Source: Sphaerisporangium sp039871875
Lineage (GTDB): Bacteria > Actinomycetota > Actinomycetes > Streptosporangiales > Streptosporangiaceae
Length of the DNA: 64,000 nt
Assembly: GCF_039871875.1 (NCBI RefSeq)
Contig: NZ_JBDPMD010000014.1
Span: forward strand, 85,204 to 149,203
Direction of reading: 5' to 3'
This document shows, piece after piece, positions 59,752 to 64,000 of the stretch. The position numbers were made by a program, and so were the translations under genes. Position 1 is the stretch's first letter. Each line of letters begins with the position of its first letter. The notes below the pieces were generated by a model that did not search any database, was not told where the DNA came from, and was given only the letters and a program-made list of their open reading frames with translations.

Positions 59752-60294
59752 TCAGATGTCGAGGTCCTCGACGGCGGGGCGTTCCGCCATCTCGGCGATC
59801 AAGTCGTAGAACTCGTCGGGGATCCGGCCGCGCAACTGCTCGAAGGTGTCGACGACCTCCAGCGTGGCCTCACCCTGGATGAAGCCCCAGTTCGAGTCGC
59901 GCAGCCCGAGGTAGGTCCGCCACGCGCCGCGCGAGAACAGCCCCTCCAGCCAGTTGTCGCCTTCCATGTCGTCGGTGTGCTCAGGCGAGCGGTCCACGTG
60001 CAGGACGAACTTGCCCTTGCGCGACCGGTACACCCGGAACATCTCCACGCGGGAGCCGGCCGTCCGGCCCCACTCCCCGAGCAGCACGCCCGAGAAGCGC
60101 TGCTTGCGCCCGGCGCCCTGGCCGACCTGCACGACGATCTCGTCGTAGCCTTCCTGGCGGCCCTCCTCCGTCTCGACGTACCGCCGCAGCGCCAGGCTGA
60201 TCGCCGCCGACAGCTTGCCGCCCGCGAGCTCCTGCGCCCGCTGGAACACCGGCAGGTCCTCGTCCGAGACGTAGATCGTCTTGTTGGGCATCAT
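59752..60294 (-). CDS. EXLDI-family protein, possible ribbon-helix-helix repressor
   Basis: About 180 residues ending in the family's C-terminal motif E-x-LDI (VEDLDI). The N-terminus (NKTIYVSDEDLPVFQRAQELAGGKLSAAISLALRRYVE) looks like a ribbon-helix-helix: a short strand followed by two helices. The rest is a beta-rich domain. It heads the drrAB-like operon, and its upstream region has TATACGTATA and TACGTA sites. I infer that it represses the exporter; this is not established for the family. Confidence 0.8.
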   Translation of the reverse strand: MMPNKTIYVSDEDLPVFQRAQELAGGKLSAAISLALRRYVETEEGRQEGYDEIVVQVGQGAGRKQRFSGVLLGEWGRTAGSRVEMFRVYRSRKGKFVLHVDRSPEHTDDMEGDNWLEGLFSRGAWRTYLGLRDSNWGFIQGEATLEVVDTFEQLRGRIPDEFYDLIAEMAERPAVEDLDI

Positions 60295-60305
60295 CCATCC
60301 TCACT

Positions 60306-60330
60306 CGTATACGTATAACACTACGTATAT
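60306..60330. promoter_or_regulatory. TACGTA repeats upstream of the EXLDI gene
   Basis: The palindrome TATACGTATA (60308-60317, within CGTATACG) and a second TACGTATA (60322-60329) lie about 12 bases apart between the divergent EXLDI and DUF899 genes. The AT-rich repeats stand out in a high-GC genome. Confidence 0.6.
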
Positions 60331-60387
60331 TTGGCTCGCGACCGCAAGAGCCCGGTTTTTGTCGGTGCCCGCCGCCACAATCGGCGC

Positions 60388-61017
60388 ATGGAGAAACCCC
60401 AGATCGTCTCCCCCGAGGAGTGGCGGCAGGCCCGCGACGAGCTGCTCACCGCCGAGAAGGAGCTCACCCGTGCCCAGGACGCCCTGGCCGCGCGGCGACG
60501 CCGCCTCCCCATGGTGAGATTCGTGAACAAATACACCTTCGACACCCCGACCGGCCCGAAGACGCTCCTCGACCTCTTCGAGGGCCGCGGCGAGCTGGTC
60601 GTCTACCAGTTCATGGACGTCGGCCCCGACCACTACTGTTCCGGTTGCACGGCGTTCACCAACAACGTCCCCGTCACCGCCCTGCCGACGCTGGAGGACC
60701 GCGGCGTCTCCTGGGCCAACGTCTCCAACATGCCCCTGGCCCAGATCGAGGCCTACAAGGCGAAGATGGGCTGGACCCTTCCCTTCGTCTCCTCCCACGG
60801 CACCACCTTCGCCGCCGACTGCGGCTCCGACCCCGGCTTCATGGTCACCGTCTTCCTGCGCGACGGCGACGACATCTACCGCACCTACAACACCACCGCC
60901 CGCGGTGTGGACCGCCTGCTCTTCTCCAACAGCGTCCTCGACCTCACCCCCTACGGCCGCATGCAGGACTGGGAGGACTCCCCGGCGGGCTGGCCCCAGC
61001 GCCCGACCTACGGCTGA
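60388..61017 (+). CDS. DUF899-family (thioredoxin-like) protein
   Basis: 209 residues. The family is recognised from VSPEEWRQARDELLTAEKELTRAQDALAARRRRLPMV, FVNKYTFDTPTGPKTLLDLF and the Cys-containing DHYCSGCTAFTNN, followed by SHGTTFAADCG and DLTPYGRMQDWEDSP. These proteins have a thioredoxin-like fold; activity is unknown. ATG at 60388; an upstream in-frame ATG at 60331 lies in the operator region and is less likely. It is divergent from the EXLDI gene. Confidence 0.88.
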   Translation: MEKPQIVSPEEWRQARDELLTAEKELTRAQDALAARRRRLPMVRFVNKYTFDTPTGPKTLLDLFEGRGELVVYQFMDVGPDHYCSGCTAFTNNVPVTALPTLEDRGVSWANVSNMPLAQIEAYKAKMGWTLPFVSSHGTTFAADCGSDPGFMVTVFLRDGDDIYRTYNTTARGVDRLLFSNSVLDLTPYGRMQDWEDSPAGWPQRPTYG

Positions 61018-61038
61018 CCGGGGCGCGCCACCCGGACG

Positions 61039-61644
61039 TCAGCGGCTCTCACGGAGCAGGGCGTCGCCGGCCGGGGTGCGCCGGTACCGCACCGCGGGCC
61101 CGCGGCGCACCCGGCTCACCAGGCCGGCGCCGAGCAGCACGCTCAGGTGGCAGGACACCGTGGACGGAGCCAGCCGGTGGCGCCGGCTCAGCTCGGTGGT
61201 CGAGCGCGAGGCGCCGAGGTCGCGCGGGATCGCGACGCGACTGGTCCCGATCAGGCCCGGCAGCGCCGCGTCCGCCTTCGGCGCGGCGGCCTGCCCGCCC
61301 GCCGGGTAGGCGATGAACGCGTCCAGGGGGTCGCACACCTGCACGTGCAGGTCGGGCCACCCGAGCAGTGACGGCGACAACACCAGTTCGCTGCCGCTCA
61401 GGTCGCCGGCCCCGTCGTACGGCTTGACGATGCGCATCTCCTCGGGCGTCCGGTCGAGGTCGGGATGCAGCGACTCCAGCACACGGCCGACGCCGCGCGT
61501 GGCCATCAGGTGCGCCCGCCCGGCGACCTCCGCGGCCAGCCGCTCCTCAAGCGCCTTCCGCTGGCCGGCGAGCGCCGTCGTCCATAAGCGGCCCGACCCC
61601 CGGCCTCGCTCGCCGCTCCGCCCGCGAGAACGGCTGTCCAGCAC
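61039..61644 (-). CDS. ArsR-type winged-helix regulator, probably 5'-truncated
   Basis: About 201 residues. The C-terminal HTH is LGASRSTTELSRRHRLAPSTVSCHLSVLLGAGLVSRVRRGPAVRYRRTPAGDALL. The N-terminal part resembles the middle of the longer DUF5937-ArsR proteins (usually about 320 residues): LEERLAAEVAGRAHLMATRGVGRVLESLHPDLD. The first about 25 residues (RSRGRSGERGRG) are unlike the family, so the usual first about 110 residues appear missing. It may be a decayed gene or a real short form. Confidence 0.65.
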   Translation of the reverse strand: MLDSRSRGRSGERGRGSGRLWTTALAGQRKALEERLAAEVAGRAHLMATRGVGRVLESLHPDLDRTPEEMRIVKPYDGAGDLSGSELVLSPSLLGWPDLHVQVCDPLDAFIAYPAGGQAAAPKADAALPGLIGTSRVAIPRDLGASRSTTELSRRHRLAPSTVSCHLSVLLGAGLVSRVRRGPAVRYRRTPAGDALLRESR

Positions 61645-61714
61645 TCCCGGCGGTACACGCGGGCATCGACCTGACCCCGCCCGAGCCCGCCTCCGCCTGA
61701 CCCGAGCCCGGCGT

Positions 61715-62269
61715 TCAGGCGCGGCGGCGGGCGCGGTAGGCGGCGACGTGCATGCGGTTGCCGCAGGTGCGGCTGTCGCAGTAGACGCGGGAGCGGTTGC
61801 GGGACTCGTCCACGAAGACCTTGGCGCAGCCGGGGGCGGTGCAGGTGCGGAGGCGTTCCCATTCGCCCATCACGAGCAGGTGGGCCAGGGCTACGCCGCA
61901 GTCGGCGGCCAGGTGTTCGACCAGGGAGGCGCCGGGGCCGAAGTAGTGGACGTGCAGGGGGTAGCCGTCGTGTTCGGTCAGGCGTGCGGTGATCCGGGTG
62001 CGTGCCAGGAGGGTGTTCACGCGGTTCACGGCGGTGCCTGGGTCGGGGGAGGTGAAGATGGTGTGGAAGGTGGTGCGCAGGTTGCGTAGTTGTTCCAGGT
62101 CGGACGGGCCGACCTCGCCGAGGCCGCTGACCTTGTGGCGCCGGACGTAGGCGGCCAGGTCGGCCACGGTCTCCAGGCCGTCGGTGCCGTCCGAGGCGGT
62201 CTGCGGGGCGCTGTTGATCAGGTCGGCGACGGCGGCGAGGGAACACGCCATGTCATGCCCGAATGGCAT
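61715..62269 (-). CDS. CGNR zinc-finger (ABATE domain) protein
   Basis: About 184 residues. The C-terminal CGNR motif is complete: LRTCTAPGCAKVFVDESRNRSRVYCDSRTCGNRMHVAAYRARR, with the four cysteines. The N-terminal part (MACSLAAVADLINSAP, VADLAAYVRRHKV, LRNLRTTFHTIF) is the ABATE region. Such proteins are putative stress-induced transcription regulators. GGGAGAAAAGCGA lies before the ATG at 62269. It is followed on the same strand by the ArsR-like gene. Confidence 0.9.
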   Translation of the reverse strand: MPFGHDMACSLAAVADLINSAPQTASDGTDGLETVADLAAYVRRHKVSGLGEVGPSDLEQLRNLRTTFHTIFTSPDPGTAVNRVNTLLARTRITARLTEHDGYPLHVHYFGPGASLVEHLAADCGVALAHLLVMGEWERLRTCTAPGCAKVFVDESRNRSRVYCDSRTCGNRMHVAAYRARRRA

Positions 62270-62378
62270 TCGCTTTTCTCCCATGACCCGGTGGACCCAC
62301 GTGACCGTTCCCGCCAGAAAGCGTATCTCCTCCCGACCCCGAAAGGTCACCGCGAGAACACAGATCGGCGCCGGCCGG

Positions 62379-62906
62379 TCAGAGGGCCAGCAGGGCGATG
62401 ACGGCGAGGGAGCCGGCGGTGGTGAGGGCGAAGCGGGTGACGGTCAGGTGACGGAACCAGCTCGGGAAGGGGCGGAGGGCGGCGGTGACGAGGGCGGCGG
62501 CGTCGACGCGCTGGAGGGCGGGGTCGCCTGACTTCTGGAAGGCGGCCCGCAGATAGGGGGTGACGAAGACCTGGGCGGCGGTGATGAGGCCGCCGGCGAG
62601 GAACAGCACGGGGTGGAGGATCAGGGAGAGGAGCCTGCCGGTGGGGTGGCCGGCGAGGTTCAGCGTGGCGAGGGCGGCGGCGGTCAGGGCGATGGCGGTG
62701 GAGATGGCGAGGGCCGTGGTGGTGGCGGAGAAGTCGATGCCGCGGCGGGTGAGGGTTGCCGGGTCGGCGTCCTGGCGGGCCAGCTCGGCTTCGGCGGCGC
62801 GCTGGGCGGCGGCGCCGTGGCGGTGGGCGAGGGCGGGGGTGATGAGGAAGGCCGCGGCCAGTGAGTACTGGAGGCTCGCGGCGGTGATCACGGTGGCCGT
62901 AGGCAT
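62379..62906 (-). CDS. DUF1772-like four-helix membrane protein
   Basis: About 175 residues with four hydrophobic segments: TVITAASLQYSLAAAFLITPALA, ATTTALAISTAIALTAAALATLNLAG, LSLILHPVLFLAGGLITAAQVFVTPYL and VTRFALTTAGSLAVIALLAL. Many TetR-flanked membrane proteins of this size are annotated DUF1772 or hypothetical; the family here is not certain. A second ATG at 62906 has AGGGGG six bases upstream. It is divergent from a TetR gene sharing a large inverted-repeat operator. Confidence 0.75.
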   Translation of the reverse strand: MPTATVITAASLQYSLAAAFLITPALAHRHGAAAQRAAEAELARQDADPATLTRRGIDFSATTTALAISTAIALTAAALATLNLAGHPTGRLLSLILHPVLFLAGGLITAAQVFVTPYLRAAFQKSGDPALQRVDAAALVTAALRPFPSWFRHLTVTRFALTTAGSLAVIALLAL

Positions 62907-62927
62907 GGGCATCCCCCTGTCGGTGAG

Positions 62928-63005
62928 CACTTGCACACTGTTCAAGTCAAAGGGTAGGGATGACTTGAACAGTGTGCAAGTGGGAAGTTGAACGGTGTGC
63001 AAGTG
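62928..63005. promoter_or_regulatory. 22-bp perfect inverted repeat plus third copy (TetR operator)
   Basis: A 22-bp arm at 62928-62949 is the exact reverse complement of 62961-62982, with an 11-base spacer. Each arm contains a 17-bp palindrome CTTGcACAcTGTtCAAG. A third imperfect copy, TTGAACGGTGTGCAAGTG, runs 62988-63005. The site lies between the divergent membrane-protein and TetR genes. Confidence 0.85.
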
Positions 63006-63024
63006 GCGGGTCTATGCTGGGCGG

Positions 63025-63705
63025 GTGCCGCGAGACACGTTGACCCGGGAGCAGATCGTGCGGGCCGCCGTGACGCTGCTCGACGACGAGGGGATCGAGG
63101 GGCTGAGCATGCGGCGGCTCGGGGCGCGGCTCGGGTCCGCGGCCACCGCCGTGTACTGGCACGTCAGGAACAAGGACGATCTCGTGGTCCTCGCCAGTGA
63201 CGCGGTGTGGGCGGAGATCGAGTTGCCCGACGCCGGCCGGGTGGGGTGGCGGGCCGCGGTCACCGCGATGGCCGAGGACGCCTATGCGATGATCATGCGC
63301 CATCCGTGGCTGGTGCCGGCCATGAGCACCCATGTGATCTACGGGCCGGGGAAGGCCCGGCACGACGACCACGCGCTGTCGGTGTACGAGGCGGCCGGGT
63401 TCGCCGGCGCCGACGCGGAACACGCCGCCACCCTGGTGTTCACCTTCGTCCTCGGCATGGCGCTGGGAACGTCCGCCGAGGTGGCGTGGCGCACGCGCCT
63501 GCGCCGTGAGGAGGACGGCGGCGAGGAGAAGGTCCGGGCCGTCATGGAGCGCGTCACCGAGATCGCGACGGGTTTCCCCCACCTGCGGGCCCGCACCGAG
63601 GCATGGCAGGCCGCCGAACCGGACACCGCCGCCGGCGGCGAGCTCGCTTTCGGCCTCCAGGCCATCCTCGACGGCCTGGAGGCCCGGCTCGCCAGGCTCC
63701 GCTGA
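63025..63705 (+). CDS. TetR-family transcriptional regulator
   Basis: About 226 residues from GTG 63025 (an earlier GTG-type start lies inside the operator). The HTH is LTREQIVRAAVTLLDDEGIEGLSMRRLGARLGSAATAVYWHVRNKDDLVVLASD, the TetR_C_1-type family. TATGCT at 63013-63018 is close upstream, so the transcript may be leaderless. It is divergent from the DUF1772-like gene and probably represses both through the 22-bp operator. Confidence 0.9.
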   Translation: MPRDTLTREQIVRAAVTLLDDEGIEGLSMRRLGARLGSAATAVYWHVRNKDDLVVLASDAVWAEIELPDAGRVGWRAAVTAMAEDAYAMIMRHPWLVPAMSTHVIYGPGKARHDDHALSVYEAAGFAGADAEHAATLVFTFVLGMALGTSAEVAWRTRLRREEDGGEEKVRAVMERVTEIATGFPHLRARTEAWQAAEPDTAAGGELAFGLQAILDGLEARLARLR

Positions 63706-63820
63706 CATCCGGTCCGCCGTAGCGCGGCGCCGGATTCGCCGCCCCGCGCCCCGCCGTACCGGCGCCGGAAAGAGGCCGGGGTGGGTGACCGGTGCGCCGG
63801 TGGCGCGGAGAGGCCCCGGG

Positions 63821-64000
63821 TGTGCCGGTGCGTCGGTGGCGCGGGGGGCCGGGGTGGGGCTGATGTGCCGGGTGGCGCGGACGGGCCCGGGGTGTGCCGG
63901 TGCGTCGGTGGCGCGGGGGGCCGGGGTGGGGCTGATGTGCCGGGTGGCGCGGACGGGCCCGGGGTGTGCCGGTGCGTCGGTGGCGCGGGGGGGCCGGGGT
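63821..64000. repeat. 72-bp tandem repeat, about 2.5 copies, running off the window
   Basis: A 72-base unit beginning TGTGCCGGTGCGTCGG occurs at 63821, 63893 and 63965; the third copy is cut by the window end. 72 bases is a multiple of three. No convincing gene covers it within the window, and about 115 bases before it (63706-63820) also appear non-coding and share the GGTGGCGCGG element. Confidence 0.8.

Overview
The window is high-GC actinobacterial chromosome. GTG starts, ATGA/GTGA start-stop overlaps, DUF397/XRE and SARP regulators and a rocD/ddaH pair suggest a filamentous actinomycete, perhaps Streptosporangiaceae (family-level placement is inference). No rRNA, tRNA, CRISPR array, insertion sequence or phage gene was recognised. 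The centre holds a secondary-metabolite cluster; both flanks are ordinary chromosomal and accessory genes.

Left flank (1-27.1 kb): a tandem pair of small secreted I36-like proteins (the first cut by the window edge); an ABC transporter plus OmpR/histidine-kinase operon whose kinase carries a 15-bp tandem-repeat insertion in its ATPase domain; an AAA/DUF4143 ATPase; an AlkD-like HEAT protein; a divergent HxlR-regulator/cupin pair with nested palindromes; a WhiJ-type XRE/DUF397/ATP-binding triad; a short UvrA-like ABC protein; VOC and PhyH proteins; a TetR/YrdB/NAD-epimerase unit with repeated operators; a coupled sulfotransferase/glycosyltransferase pair; an amide-utilisation locus (amidase, APC permease, AmiC-like sensor, MarR); a PhoD-like phosphatase; and the arginine genes rocD and ddaH.

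Centre (27.5-53.1 kb): a halogenating nonribosomal peptide synthetase (NRPS) cluster. On the + strand are an A-PCP protein (pocket glycine-like), a three-module NRPS (C-A-PCP x3, then TE; the second and third pockets look Asp-like and Val-like, the first is unusual) and an FAD monooxygenase, all joined by GTGA overlaps. On the - strand an operon runs RebH-like tryptophan 7-halogenase, flavin reductase, methyltransferase, MbtH, ABC ATPase, ABC permease. Divergent from the halogenase is a C-methyltransferase / aminotransferase / VioC-type dioxygenase operon expected to supply a beta-modified amino acid. An XRE-STAND regulator and a SARP with several TTA codons close the cluster. The predicted product is a small peptide of about four residues built from Gly, an unknown residue, Asp/Asn and Val, with 7-chlorotryptophan as the likely halogenated building block.

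Right flank (53.2-64 kb): an Lrp/AsnC regulator that may be the separated partner of ddaH, a DUF5941-like/CDP-alcohol phosphatidyltransferase pair, recO and uppS, an EXLDI/DrrA/DrrB operon with a TACGTA-repeat operator, a DUF899 protein, an apparently 5'-truncated ArsR-type regulator, a CGNR zinc-finger protein, and a membrane protein/TetR divergent pair with a 22-bp perfect inverted repeat. The window ends in a 72-bp tandem repeat.
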